From positions 62,001-126,000 of the forward strand of contig NZ_CAJFCN010000014.1 in the NCBI RefSeq assembly GCF_904063055.1: DNA of 64,000 nucleotides, given 5' to 3'. This DNA comes from Pseudomonas paracarnis (GTDB lineage Bacteria > Pseudomonadota > Gammaproteobacteria > Pseudomonadales > Pseudomonadaceae). Positions 9,687 through 18,032 of this stretch are shown piece by piece (the stretch's first letter is position 1; each line of letters opens with the position of its first letter). The notes beneath the pieces were generated by a model. It saw nothing but the letters and a program-made list of their open reading frames with translations, was not told the DNA's origin and searched no databases. Position numbers and translations under genes: made by a program.

Positions 9687-10696
9687 TGGCCATGTCCGAT
9701 CGCTTACTCAAGGCCTGGTACGAGGGCCACCCGGCACTGGCATTGTTGCGGCCACTGGAATCGCTGTATCGCCGCGTGGTGCAACGTAAGCGTGCGCGCT
9801 TTGTGGCAGGCGAGGGCGAGATTTATCAAGCGCCGGTGCCGGTGGTCGTGGTGGGCAATATCACGGTAGGCGGCACCGGCAAGACGCCGTTGATCCTGTG
9901 GTTGATCGAGCACTGCCGCCGCAGCGGTTTGCGCGTGGGCGTGGTCAGTCGAGGCTACGGTGCCAAGCCGTCGCAGTTGCCGTGGCGGGTCGAGGCCGGC
10001 CACAGTGCCGAGGTGGCCGGTGATGAACCCTTGCTGATCGTGCAGCGCAGTGGCGTGCCTTTGATGATCGACCCCGATCGCAGTCGTGCGGTAAAGGCCC
10101 TGCTGGCCAGTGAGCCCCTGGACCTGATCCTCTCCGATGACGGCCTGCAGCACTACCGCCTGGCCCGCGATCTTGAACTGGTGCTGATCGATGCCGCCCG
10201 CGGCCTCGGCAACCGCCGGTGCCTGCCTGCCGGGCCGTTACGCGAACCGGTGGAGCGCCTGCACAGTGTGGATGCGGTGCTTTATAACGGTGCCGTCTCG
10301 GACCGTGAAGAGGGTTATGCCTTCCGCCTGCAGCCCACAGCGCTGGTTAACCTGCACAGCGGCGAGCGCCAGCCGGTCACCTATTTCCCGCAGGGCCAGC
10401 AGGTGCATGCGGTGGCCGGTATCGGTAACCCGCAACGTTTCTTCAATACCCTTGAAACGCTACACTGGCAGCCGCTACCCCATGCTTTTGCCGACCACGC
10501 GCCCTACAGCGCCGAGGTCTTGAGTTTTACCCCGTCATTGCCGCTGGTCATGACCGAAAAGGACGCGGTGAAGTGCCGCGCCTTTGCCCAGCCCGACTGG
10601 TGGTACCTTGCGGTGGATGCGGTACCGTCGCCGGCGTTCGTCGCCTGGTTCGACACGCAGCTGATGCGTCTGCTGCCCAACCGTCTCTTGCCTTAA
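9686..10696 (+). CDS. lpxK: Tetraacyldisaccharide 4'-kinase LpxK
   Basis: Inner-membrane kinase that phosphorylates the 4' position of the lipid A disaccharide to give lipid IVA. It has 336 residues, normal length. An N-terminal amphipathic/membrane-associated segment (KAWYEGHPALALLRPLESLYRR) is followed by the P-loop VVVVGNITVGGTGKTP near residue 50, VSRGYGAK, and the switch-like ILSDDGLQHYRLARD. The start MAMSDRL at 9686 overlaps the exbD stop; the internal Met at 9692 is also possible. It belongs to the overlapping envelope operon ending at murB. Confidence 0.96.
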   Translation: MAMSDRLLKAWYEGHPALALLRPLESLYRRVVQRKRARFVAGEGEIYQAPVPVVVVGNITVGGTGKTPLILWLIEHCRRSGLRVGVVSRGYGAKPSQLPWRVEAGHSAEVAGDEPLLIVQRSGVPLMIDPDRSRAVKALLASEPLDLILSDDGLQHYRLARDLELVLIDAARGLGNRRCLPAGPLREPVERLHSVDAVLYNGAVSDREEGYAFRLQPTALVNLHSGERQPVTYFPQGQQVHAVAGIGNPQRFFNTLETLHWQPLPHAFADHAPYSAEVLSFTPSLPLVMTEKDAVKCRAFAQPDWWYLAVDAVPSPAFVAWFDTQLMRLLPNRLLP

Positions 10697-10720
10697 AACG
10701 CTTCTTTCCAGGAAACATTC

Positions 10721-10906
10721 ATGGACACCAAACTGCTCGATATCCTCGCTTGCCCGATCTGCAAAGGCCCGCTCAAGCTCAGCGCCGACAAAACCGAGCT
10801 GATCAGCAAAGGTGCCGGCCTGGCTTACCCCATCCGTGATGGCATCCCGGTCATGCTCGAAAGCGAAGCCCGTACTCTGACCACCGATGAGCGCCTGGAT
10901 AAATGA
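10721..10906 (+). CDS. Trm112-family zinc-ribbon-like small protein (YcaR)
   Basis: A 61-residue protein with the signature MDTKLLDILACPICKGPLKL and the downstream AYPIRDGIPVMLESEAR, typical of bacterial Trm112-like (UPF0434/YcaR) proteins. Only one CPxC pair is present, as in most bacterial members. Eukaryotic Trm112 activates methyltransferases; the bacterial role is poorly defined. It is fixed between lpxK and kdsB and overlaps kdsB by four bases, suggesting an envelope link, but the position may simply be inherited. Confidence 0.93.
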   Translation: MDTKLLDILACPICKGPLKLSADKTELISKGAGLAYPIRDGIPVMLESEARTLTTDERLDK

Positions 10907-11667
10907 CCACCGCCTTTACCGTTGTCATTCCCTCGCGCTATGCCTCGACGCGCCTGCCGGGCAAGCCGCTGCAAATGATCGGCACCAAGCCGATGATCCA
11001 GCTGGTGTGGGAACAAGCGTGCAAGAGCAGCGCCGAACGGGTGGTGGTGGCCACCGACGACCCGCGCATCATCGAGGCGTGCAAAGGTTTTGGTGCCGAA
11101 GCGGTCCTGACCCGCGAAGACCATAACTCCGGTACTGATCGCCTGGCCGAAGTCGCCACTCAGCTGAGTCTGGCACCCGACGCGATCGTAGTGAATGTGC
11201 AGGGTGACGAGCCATTGATACCGCCGAGTGTCATCGATCAGGTCGCTGCCAACCTCGCGGCCCATGGCGAGGCGCGTATGGCGACCCTGGCCGAACCGAT
11301 CGAAGACATCGAGACGCTGTTCAACCCGAATGTGGTGAAAGTGGTCAGCGACATCAACGGCCTGGCACTGACGTTCAGTCGCTCCACCTTGCCGTGGGCG
11401 CGGGATGCCTTTGCCAAGAATCGCGACGTGTTGCCGGAGGGCGTGCCATATCGCCGCCATATCGGCATCTATGCCTACCGCGCCGGTTTCCTGCACGACT
11501 TCGTCAGCTGGGGCCCGTGCTGGCTGGAAAACACCGAGTCCCTGGAGCAACTGCGTGCCCTCTGGCACGGCGTGCGTATCCACGTGGGCGATGCGTTGGA
11601 AGCACCGCCAGCCGGTGTCGACACCCAGGAAGACCTCGAACGCGTCCGTCGCCTGCTGGGCGCCTGA
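10903..11667 (+). CDS. kdsB: 3-deoxy-manno-octulosonate cytidylyltransferase
   Basis: Cytoplasmic CMP-Kdo synthetase, activating Kdo with CTP for attachment to lipid A. It has 254 residues, normal for the family. It carries the N-terminal nucleotide-binding motif VIPSRYASTRLPGKPL, VVVATDD, the LTREDHNSGTDRLAEV segment, VVNVQGDEPLIPP and YRRHIGIYAYRAGFL. It overlaps trm112 by four bases and the downstream phosphatase by one. Essential for lipopolysaccharide in pseudomonads. Confidence 0.97.
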   Translation: MTTAFTVVIPSRYASTRLPGKPLQMIGTKPMIQLVWEQACKSSAERVVVATDDPRIIEACKGFGAEAVLTREDHNSGTDRLAEVATQLSLAPDAIVVNVQGDEPLIPPSVIDQVAANLAAHGEARMATLAEPIEDIETLFNPNVVKVVSDINGLALTFSRSTLPWARDAFAKNRDVLPEGVPYRRHIGIYAYRAGFLHDFVSWGPCWLENTESLEQLRALWHGVRIHVGDALEAPPAGVDTQEDLERVRRLLGA

Positions 11668-12131
11668 TGGAAGTTCTGTTTGTATGCCTGGGCAATATCT
11701 GCCGCTCGCCAACCGCTGAAGGTATCTTGCGCCATAAGTTGCGCGAAGCCGGCTTGGCGGGCCAGGTTGAGGTGGCGTCTGCCGGTACCGGCGAATGGCA
11801 TGTCGGCAACCCACCGGACCAGCGCAGCCAGCGTGCGGCGCTGGCGCGCGGCTATGACTTGTCGAGCCAGCGTGCCCAGCAGGTCTGTCGCGCGGACTTT
11901 GCCCGCTACGACCTGATCCTTGCCATGGACAGCAGCAACCTGCGCAACCTCAAAGCCATGCAGCCGGGGCAGGGCAAGGCGGAGCTGGATTTATTCCTGC
12001 GTCGCTTTGATGGCGAAGTGGACGAGGTGCCAGACCCTTACTATGAAGGTGAGCAAGGTTTCGAACGGGTCCTGGACCTGATCGAGCGCGCCTGTGACTT
12101 ATTGGTGATCGAATTGAAGGGGCGGTTATGA
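11667..12131 (+). CDS. Low-molecular-weight protein tyrosine phosphatase
   Basis: Cytoplasmic phosphatase of 154 residues. The catalytic P-loop is at the very N-terminus, VLFVCLGNICRSPTAEG (C-x5-R-S), and the general-acid loop is near the C-terminus, DEVPDPYYEG. Both are intact, so it should be active. The start at 11667 overlaps the kdsB stop (TGATG) and its stop overlaps the murB start (ATGA). Substrates are unknown; relatives act on polysaccharide-export tyrosine kinases, but no such kinase is in this window. Confidence 0.95.
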   Translation: MEVLFVCLGNICRSPTAEGILRHKLREAGLAGQVEVASAGTGEWHVGNPPDQRSQRAALARGYDLSSQRAQQVCRADFARYDLILAMDSSNLRNLKAMQPGQGKAELDLFLRRFDGEVDEVPDPYYEGEQGFERVLDLIERACDLLVIELKGRL

Positions 12132-13147
12132 CCTTGCAAGTGCGTGCGCAGGTATCGCTCAAGCCATTCAACAGCTTTGGCATCGATGTGAGCGCGCAAT
12201 TATTTGCCGAGGCCCACAGTGATGCTGACGTGCGCGCGGCCATCGCCTATGCCGCCGCACAGGCGGTGCCGTTGCTGGTGATTGGAGGCGGCAGCAATTT
12301 GCTGTTGACCCAGGATGTTCCGGCGCTGGTGTTGCGTATGGCGACACAAGGCATTCGCGTGCTGAGCGACGATGGCACGCGCGTGGTGGTCGAAGCCGAA
12401 GCGGGCGAAGCCTGGCATCCGTTTGTGCTGTGGACGCTTGAGCACGGCTTCTGCGGCCTGGAAAACCTCAGCCTGATCCCGGGCACTGTCGGCGCCGCGC
12501 CGATGCAGAACATCGGTGCCTATGGCGTAGAGATCAAGGATGTGTTTGCCGGCCTCACCGCCCTGGATCGCCAGACGGGCGAACTGCGGGACTTCAGCCT
12601 GGACGAATGCAACTTTGCCTACCGTGACAGCCTGTTCAAGCACGAAGTCGGACGCTGGCTGATCCTGCGGGTACGCTTTGCCCTTAGCCGCGCCACCCAC
12701 CTGAAACTCGATTACGGCCCGGTGCAACAGCGCCTGGTCGCGCAGGGAATCACCGAGGCCACGCCAAGCGATGTGAGCCGCGCGATCTGCAGCATTCGCC
12801 GCGAGAAACTGCCAGACCCGGCAGAGCTGGGCAATGCCGGCAGCTTCTTCAAGAACCCACTGGTACCCCAAGCCTTGGCTGTTGAGCTGCAAAGCCAGTA
12901 TCCGGACCTGGTGGCCTACCCTCAGGCCGACGGCCAAATGAAACTCGCCGCCGGCTGGCTGATCGACAAAGCCGGTTGGAAGGGGTTCCGGGAGGGCGAT
13001 GCGGGCGTGCACAAGCTGCAAGCGTTGGTACTGGTCAACTACGGCACCGCCACCGGGCAGGAGATTGCCCAGCTGGCGCTACGCATCCAGCAAGATATCT
13101 TCAAGCGCTTCAAGGTCGAGCTGGAAATGGAACCCAATCAGTACTGA
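12128..13147 (+). CDS. murB: UDP-N-acetylenolpyruvoylglucosamine reductase
   Basis: FAD/NADPH enzyme that reduces UDP-GlcNAc-enolpyruvate to UDP-MurNAc, the second committed step of peptidoglycan synthesis. It has 339 residues, the long type I form. Motifs are NSFGIDV near the start, LVIGGGSNLLL (FAD binding), ENLSLIPGTVGAAPMQNIGAYGVE, the tyrosine loop FAYRDSLFK and NAGSFFKNP with the catalytic serine. It is the last gene of the envelope operon; a strong hairpin terminator follows 20 bases later. Confidence 0.97.
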   Translation: MTLQVRAQVSLKPFNSFGIDVSAQLFAEAHSDADVRAAIAYAAAQAVPLLVIGGGSNLLLTQDVPALVLRMATQGIRVLSDDGTRVVVEAEAGEAWHPFVLWTLEHGFCGLENLSLIPGTVGAAPMQNIGAYGVEIKDVFAGLTALDRQTGELRDFSLDECNFAYRDSLFKHEVGRWLILRVRFALSRATHLKLDYGPVQQRLVAQGITEATPSDVSRAICSIRREKLPDPAELGNAGSFFKNPLVPQALAVELQSQYPDLVAYPQADGQMKLAAGWLIDKAGWKGFREGDAGVHKLQALVLVNYGTATGQEIAQLALRIQQDIFKRFKVELEMEPNQY

Positions 13148-13166
13148 GCTATCGGGCCTGAAAATG

Positions 13167-13205
13167 AAAATGCCCCGTATCTCGCGATACGGGGCATTTT
13201 TTATT
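13167..13205. terminator. Bidirectional rho-independent terminator
   Basis: A 15-base perfect stem (AAAATGCCCCGTATC, loop TCGC, then its complement) is followed by TTTTTTA on the plus strand, with an A-run on the other side. It lies between murB (plus) and the yccA-like gene (minus), so it can end transcripts from both directions. Confidence 0.93.
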
Positions 13206-13216
13206 GCGTCGGCTGA

Positions 13217-13888
13217 TCAGTCGTCGCGGCTCATGATGCCGAAGATCTGCAACAGGCTGATGAACAGGTTGTAGATCGACACATACAGGCTGATGGTCGC
13301 CATGATGTAGTTACGCTCACCGCCGTGGATGATGGCGCTGGTCTGGAACAGGATGCACACCGAGGAAAACAGCACAAAACCCGCGCTGATCGCCAATTGC
13401 AGGCCGCTGATCTGGAAGAACATGCTGGCCACCACCGCCGCCAGCAGCACGAAGAAGCCTGCGGTGATGAAACCACCCAGGAAGCTCATGTCCTTACGGC
13501 TGATCAGCACGTAGGCCGACAGACCACCAAATACCAGGGCGGTCATGGCAAACGCCGAACTGACCACTTCAGCACCGCCGGCCATGCCCAGGTAACGGTT
13601 GAGGATCGGGCCGAGGATGAAACCCATGAAACCGGTCAAGGCAAACGCCGACACCAGGCCCCAGGCCGAGTCACGCAGCTTGTTGGTCAGGAAGAACAGA
13701 CCGTAGAAGCCGATCAACACGACAAAGATATTCGGGTAGCCGACGCGCATCTGCTGGGCCACGTAAGCCATCACGCCGCTGAATGCGAGGGTAAGGGCGA
13801 GCAAGCCGTAGGTGTTGCGCAACACGCGGCTGACTTCAAGCTGCTCAGCCTGCGCGTTGCCATTCACTGCGTAATTCTGTTCGCGCAT
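13217..13888 (-). CDS. yccA: Bax inhibitor-1/YccA family membrane protein
   Basis: Seven-helix inner-membrane protein (223 residues). YccA in E. coli is a substrate and modulator of the FtsH membrane protease. The translation shows regular hydrophobic segments (YGLLALTLAFSGVMAYVA, NIFVVLIGFYGLFFL, SAWGLVSAFALTGFMGFILG, SAFAMTALVFGGLSAYVL and later ones) and ends with the typical YVSIYNLFISLLQIFGIMSRDD. It carries the family motif GFILGPILNRYL. It is monocistronic and faces murB across the shared terminator; the tRNA-Ser gene lies upstream. Confidence 0.93.
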   Translation of the reverse strand: MREQNYAVNGNAQAEQLEVSRVLRNTYGLLALTLAFSGVMAYVAQQMRVGYPNIFVVLIGFYGLFFLTNKLRDSAWGLVSAFALTGFMGFILGPILNRYLGMAGGAEVVSSAFAMTALVFGGLSAYVLISRKDMSFLGGFITAGFFVLLAAVVASMFFQISGLQLAISAGFVLFSSVCILFQTSAIIHGGERNYIMATISLYVSIYNLFISLLQIFGIMSRDD

Positions 13889-14040
13889 GGCGACACTCCT
13901 TCAGTTTTGAAACGTTCAGTCGCAAAGATCATAACAGACGCCTTGTAACAAGCGATGCAGAGAGTTTGACAGTGTGTTTCATTCGGGTATTATGGCGCCC
14001 GCTGACACGGGATGGGCTACTATAATCCTGTGATGCACAA

Positions 14041-14131
14041 GGGAAATTGGCAGAGTGGTTGAATGCACCGGTCTTGAAAACCGGCGGACGTTAATAGCGT
14101 CTCCAGGGTTCGAATCCCTGGTTTCCCGCCA
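14041..14131 (+). tRNA. tRNA-Ser (anticodon TGA)
   Basis: A 91-base class II tRNA with an encoded CCA end. The acceptor stem is GGGAAAT paired with GTTTCCC, then discriminator G and CCA. The anticodon stem-loop CCGGTCTTGAAAACCGG gives anticodon TGA. There is a long variable arm (CGGACGTTAATAGCGTCT region) and a T-arm CAGGGTTCGAATCCCTG. It reads UCN serine codons. Confidence 0.97.
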
Positions 14132-14142
14132 AGATTTACACG

Positions 14143-14170
14143 AAAGCCTCGCGAAAGCGGGGCTTTTGCG
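14143..14170 (+). terminator. Terminator after tRNA-Ser
   Basis: A hairpin AAGCCTCGC, loop GAAA, GCGGGGCTT is followed by TTGCGTTT. It sits 12 bases after the tRNA and is a plausible terminator with a modest U tract. Confidence 0.75.
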
Positions 14171-14198
14171 TTTCTGGGGTTTGGTTATACCGGGCTAT

Positions 14199-14984
14199 TT
14201 AGGCAGTTGGTCTAACTCGAAAGGCCAGGAACACCGGCCCGAATGGGAAGGTACTGACTTCCAGCTCATCCAGTGGATTGAGCGTGTGCGTGCGGCTTCC
14301 AGCGTTGCTGTAGATCACGTGGCTGCTGGATACGGCAATGTTGATCTTGCCGGCGGCTGCCTGGATTAGATTCACCTTGAACCCTTCAATCACATCATCA
14401 CCGATTGTCAGCGTGACATCTGTATCGCTGATGACCAGCATCGACTTGCCTGAATCCGACATGGTCAAGGGCCTGCTGCCGGTGATAGAAACATTGGTGT
14501 GCACATGTCCGCCAGCGTGGTAACTGACCATTCTCGGATCAGCGAAGACCCGGGCGAAGGAGCCGACATAATTCACACTGGCGCGCATGTCGTCGAATTG
14601 CTCAACCACGTATGTACCAATGCTGCCGGAAACTTCCCCATTGGGGTCCAGAACCCATTTGCGTCCTACCATCAACCCGATCTGGGTATTGGCACGTACA
14701 CCGGCACGCATTTCTTCCAGAAAGAGCTGGCTGATCTGGCCACCGCCTTTGCCCTGGACATAGGTAAATCGTGCAATGGAATGGCTGTCGCCAGTGGGGC
14801 TGCCCTGGGCAGTATCGACCTTGTAGTCGACAAAGTCTGCCGAGACGATGGTGGTCGTGGTGTTGGCGTTTGGCGCCCAGGTAAAATCCAGGACCCTGCC
14901 GGTTTTGACCTGCTCTAGAGAGGTGGTGGCTTGTGATGTAGTCGTAGAGCCTGACTGCTTCAAATCGTCATTCATGATACTCAT
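14199..14984 (-). CDS. Unknown protein with phage tail-fibre-like beta domain
   Basis: A 261-residue protein with no enzyme motif, signal peptide or membrane helix. The N-terminus is rich in Ser/Thr/Asn (SGSTTTSQATTSLEQV). The C-terminal part, about 165-255, alternates small hydrophobic and polar residues with the pattern LTMSDSGKSMLVISDTDVTL ... EGFKVNLIQAAAGKINI. That is reminiscent of the beta modules ('add a bulk term, then gas/gel vector') common in phage tail fibres. There are no cysteines. It stands alone, antisense to the tRNA-Ser side, in less GC-rich DNA. The start may be either Met1 or Met4. Structural resemblance is inferred, not proven. Confidence 0.7.
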   Translation of the reverse strand: MSIMNDDLKQSGSTTTSQATTSLEQVKTGRVLDFTWAPNANTTTTIVSADFVDYKVDTAQGSPTGDSHSIARFTYVQGKGGGQISQLFLEEMRAGVRANTQIGLMVGRKWVLDPNGEVSGSIGTYVVEQFDDMRASVNYVGSFARVFADPRMVSYHAGGHVHTNVSITGSRPLTMSDSGKSMLVISDTDVTLTIGDDVIEGFKVNLIQAAAGKINIAVSSSHVIYSNAGSRTHTLNPLDELEVSTFPFGPVFLAFRVRPTA

Positions 14985-15321
14985 CCGTAAGTGAAGTCGA
15001 GGGTCGAAAGTACACGAAGCAAATGACCGCCGTCATCACAGCACTTTTTCTACAAGACTATGCTGTCTTACTGGATCCGTATGGAGCTGTCATCGTGCAC
15101 GTGCCCTCGCACTGCGTATTCATTACTAAGCACAGTACGGAGCTTTTAGCTTGACTGATTTATTCCTCTCCACGGCAGCCATGGCCTGCCTCATGATTTC
15201 AAGCTTGTTTGTTAGGTGAACGTCGAAACTTCTAAAACAGTGCCCTGTCCCAGCTTTCATACCGATGTTTAAGTGCAACCTGCGAAAGCGGCTGAAAAGT
15301 CAGCGAGATGGAGTCATTCGA
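14985..15321. other. Noncoding interval between divergent genes
   Basis: 337 bases of visibly lower GC than the core genes, between the tail-fibre-like gene and the Ivy gene, which point away from each other. It must contain both promoters. I see no convincing -35/-10 pair, repeat or RNA structure in it. Confidence 0.5.
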
Positions 15322-15738
15322 ATGAAAATACTGAGCCTTTCGATGCTGGCGGGTGCCTCCATGATGCTAGTCTCTGAAGGCGTTTGGGCTGAGCAATATC
15401 TGCCCGAGATTGCCAGCAAAGCGCCTTACAAAAAAGCCTACGCAGAGATGCTCAGTTATCCGGACTGGGTCAGTAAAGCTCAGGGCACAGCGTCGCCAGT
15501 CGAGACGGTTTCGGCGGATGGTAAGCGCTTTACGGTAGGCCACATGTGCAAGGCACATGATTGTGCAGACAATCAGCTAATAGTGGTCTTTAACGCAGAT
15601 GGAACAAAGTCCTGGGGGCTACTCGCGACGCGTCCAGCCGAGGGAGAGGCATTCAGTAAGCAATTACTGGGTGATCCCGACAGTGTCGTTCAGGGCCTAC
15701 TGAATAAGTCGTTTGCTGACAACAATCCCGAAGATTGA
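15322..15738 (+). CDS. ivy: Ivy-family C-type lysozyme inhibitor (periplasmic)
   Basis: Secreted periplasmic inhibitor that blocks C-type lysozyme. It has 138 residues from ATG at 15322. A signal peptide (MKILSLSMLAGASMMLVSEGVWA) is cleaved before EQYLPEIA. The inhibitory loop of the family, CKPHDC, is seen as CKAHDC in VGHMCKAHDCADNQL, with both loop cysteines present. The end region SWGLLATRPAE and LGDPD also fits. A longer in-frame start at 15265 would bury the signal peptide, so I rejected it. Base composition is lower in GC than the flanking core genes. Confidence 0.9.
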   Translation: MKILSLSMLAGASMMLVSEGVWAEQYLPEIASKAPYKKAYAEMLSYPDWVSKAQGTASPVETVSADGKRFTVGHMCKAHDCADNQLIVVFNADGTKSWGLLATRPAEGEAFSKQLLGDPDSVVQGLLNKSFADNNPED

Positions 15739-15867
15739 TGACCGGTGTCGCTCTGCTGCGGCAAACGGTGGGTGGGGAGAACGATCATCAGATAAGACAT
15801 AGCGAACAGCCAGCTTGTTATGGTTATCGTGGATGTTAAAGTCGCACAAATTTTTTGAGGGAACGAT

Positions 15868-16269
15868 ATGCGAGGCTTAATCGGAGCATTACTGCTTGCT
15901 GCTCTTGGTGGGTGCTCCACATCGCCTATATCTGCCGACATCGCAGACCCTGTGCCATCCACAAGAATGTATGCCTTTACGGAAAAGAACGCGGCTCAGT
16001 TGGTGGTGACTAGAGACTCGGGCATCTACGGAGCTGAAGTCCGTTTTATTTTGCATATTGATGGAAAACCGGCTGCCGAGTTTCACCCTGGGGAGGTTGC
16101 CAGGTTTGGGCTGGCCCCTGGCAAGCATATTCTTGGTGTCTCGAAATACATGCTTTTCGGCACCTCAAGAATCATCGAATCAGAAATTGATATGAAGCCG
16201 GGAGACCTTGTTCGCCGCAGAATTTCTCAGCACGGCAGCAGTTTTTCTTTCACCCCGACTGCCTACTAA
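15868..16269 (+). CDS. Small putative lipoprotein
   Basis: A 133-residue protein with a lipoprotein signal, MRGLIGALLLAALGGC, with a lipobox LGGC and Cys16 as the acylated residue. Ser follows the Cys (CSTSP), favouring the outer membrane. The mature part is mostly beta (RFILHIDGKPAAEFHPGEVARFGLAPGKHIL), resembling the DUF2846/PEGA-like fold with a short 'dG..va.l..g.y....l.pG.h.i.v' pattern. Function unknown. It follows ivy at 129 bases on the same strand and could share its envelope-stress role, which is inference. Confidence 0.75.
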   Translation: MRGLIGALLLAALGGCSTSPISADIADPVPSTRMYAFTEKNAAQLVVTRDSGIYGAEVRFILHIDGKPAAEFHPGEVARFGLAPGKHILGVSKYMLFGTSRIIESEIDMKPGDLVRRRISQHGSSFSFTPTAY

Positions 16270-16361
16270 ACGCCATTCGTCTAACGCCCGGCACTCTCAA
16301 TCCCGATGCAGCCTCTCAATCCTAAGCGCGGATATCCCGAGCCTATAAACGGAGTGCCAGC

Positions 16362-16559
16362 ATGGAAATCAACGAGAAAGCCCCAGGCAACATTTCCCAG
16401 CAAGCGGTTACCCGGGGCACCGATAACGAGACCGGCCATGACCCGCGGCGTGACGAGGACAATATCCCGCTGCCGCCGGATGACGAGGCGCCTCTTGAAG
16501 AAGATATGTCGGATGTAGATGCGGCCGATTCAGTAGCTACTGAGCATCCCAAGACCTGA
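16362..16559 (+). CDS. Small acidic hypothetical protein
   Basis: A 65-residue, strongly acidic, Pro/Asp-rich peptide (DPRRDEDNIPLPPDDEAPLEEDMSDVDAAD) with no hydrophobic core, likely disordered. The start at 16362 has a purine-rich stretch (GGAG about 12 bases upstream). Short acidic proteins of this look are common and unannotated in pseudomonads. A GC hairpin follows at 16578-16596. Function unknown. Confidence 0.6.
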   Translation: MEINEKAPGNISQQAVTRGTDNETGHDPRRDEDNIPLPPDDEAPLEEDMSDVDAADSVATEHPKT

Positions 16560-16753
16560 AGGCGTTCAGGCCAAAGAGCCCGGCCCTGTGCCGGGCATTG
16601 TCTGCTGGCCCCCTTGGTCTCGTTCACCTCCTTGTGGCTGTAAGCCGATGCTGATCCGACCCGCACCGCTGCACTTTTTTCCATTTTGCTGATCTACCTC
16701 TGTCCCGGCCACCCGACTCCCGCGTGCGGCCCACAGAATCAGACCCGGTGCCG

Positions 16754-17494
16754 ATGGATCGAACGTTTACGATTTTTACCACCCGATGGCCGCTGTTGCT
16801 GGCTGCGATGTTCGCGCTGTGTGCAGTGGGTTGCAGCCAACACCAGGGCCGCGATATCGCCAGGCAGTTCAGCGAGGGCAAGCCCGATGAATTCTTCCAG
16901 ACCAGTGTCGACCGTATGGCGACCCTGGGCATGCGTGAGAACCTGCAGAGCCTCTATCTGCTGATGAGCAAGCTCTACCTGCGTAACCCCAGCCAGTGGC
17001 GTCAGTCGGGCTACCCGGATGCGGTGACCGCCGCCCGACAAATCCGCCAGGCCATCGAAAATCGCCAACCCTTGCCCGCACTCGGCGACAGGCGTGACTT
17101 GGCTGCCCTGAGTTACTCCCTGAGTCCCGACTTTCGTGGTGACCGGGTGGGCGCCTTTATCTATGCGATAGGCAGCATGCTTGTGACCGCTCACGGCGGG
17201 CGCACGCAGTTTTATGTGACCGACTCGATCAACCCGCAGTTTGTCAGCAATGCCGCGCGTAATATCGAAAAGGCCACCTGGCTGCTCAGCCAGCGTCAGG
17301 ATGCCAATGGCGTGCTGCTGTTGTTTTCCAATGAAATATCGGAGGAGGGCAGTAACCTCAGTTTTGCCGTTGAGTTCGGCAAGATCGTCGCGCGTTTGGA
17401 CCTGCTTACCCAAATCCTCGATGAGCGTTACCGACGCATTGGCCTCAATTACGCACAAAGCTTGTTGCTGATGAATTTCCTGCCGGTGCAGTGA
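16754..17494 (+). CDS. Putative lipoprotein of unknown function
   Basis: 246 residues from ATG at 16754 (an upstream in-frame start adds ten residues with no signal value). The N-terminus MDRTFTIFTTRWPLLLAAMF ends in a lipobox AVGC, so this is probably an exported lipoprotein. The mature part is helical, with conserved-looking segments FSEGKPDEFFQTSVDRMATL, a central helix GAFIYAIGSMLVTAHGG and a C-terminal LDERYRRIGLNYAQSLLLM. No catalytic motif is recognised. It stands alone on the plus strand. Confidence 0.75.
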   Translation: MDRTFTIFTTRWPLLLAAMFALCAVGCSQHQGRDIARQFSEGKPDEFFQTSVDRMATLGMRENLQSLYLLMSKLYLRNPSQWRQSGYPDAVTAARQIRQAIENRQPLPALGDRRDLAALSYSLSPDFRGDRVGAFIYAIGSMLVTAHGGRTQFYVTDSINPQFVSNAARNIEKATWLLSQRQDANGVLLLFSNEISEEGSNLSFAVEFGKIVARLDLLTQILDERYRRIGLNYAQSLLLMNFLPVQ

Positions 17495-17627
17495 GGCCCG
17501 TCGCATCGACCAATCGGTGCGGTGTTTCCCTTTCCGCTGTAGGAAGCGGCCTATCTTGCCTCCCGCGGGTTGAAACGCTTGTCTGCGGGCAATAGCCTCG
17601 GATTTTTCTTAAACACGAGGCCCTCCC

Positions 17628-17897
17628 TTGGGTAAACGAAAAACGGTTTGGCCCACGGATCGCGAAATACGCTTGCGGTTTATCCTCTATGCGGTAATTG
17701 ACGCCGCGACCGCCCAGGGCGTGTCTGCCGAGTTATTGCTGCCGGCGCATAAGTTATTGCGTGACTCGCCCACGGAAGACCAGTTGCGCGACACCTTGGG
17801 GGCGATTCTCGCCACTGACGAAATGTATGGCTTTCGCTTTCCGCCGGGGTCGGATGCAGATGATCTGATGCGGACATTGGCAACTGCCGATGGTTAA
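17628..17897 (+). CDS. Small hypothetical protein (TTG start)
   Basis: 89 residues, soluble and mostly helical: VWPTDREIRLRFILYAVIDA and EDQLRDTLGAILATDEMYGF. TTG at 17628 is preceded by GAGG at a 7-base spacing, and no ATG exists before residue 66, so TTG is the best start. No recognisable domain. It precedes the TonB receptor gene by 135 bases. Confidence 0.6.
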   Translation: MGKRKTVWPTDREIRLRFILYAVIDAATAQGVSAELLLPAHKLLRDSPTEDQLRDTLGAILATDEMYGFRFPPGSDADDLMRTLATADG

Positions 17898-18032
17898 ACT
17901 GATTCACCCCTGTTTTTGATACGCCCCTGTCCGTCATTAAGGAGTGACTCGAGGGGCGTACCTGCCTTCCCATCACTGTTCGCGTGGTGGGCTCGGCCCG
18001 GCACGTTCCCGGATTCCAAGGACCTGCTCCCA

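Noticed and set aside
14041..14131. Integration site (att) at the tRNA-Ser 3' end
   Set aside because: I looked for a second copy of the tRNA end (GGTTCGAATCCCTGGTTTCC) in the window and did not see one; no integrase gene is present.
16578..16596. Terminator after the small acidic gene (GCCCGGC CCTGT GCCGGGC)
   Set aside because: A good stem, but no U-tract follows, so I list it only as a possible hairpin.
17898..18032. Fur box before the TonB receptor gene
   Set aside because: No GATAATGATAATCATTATC-like sequence was seen; iron control is not claimed.
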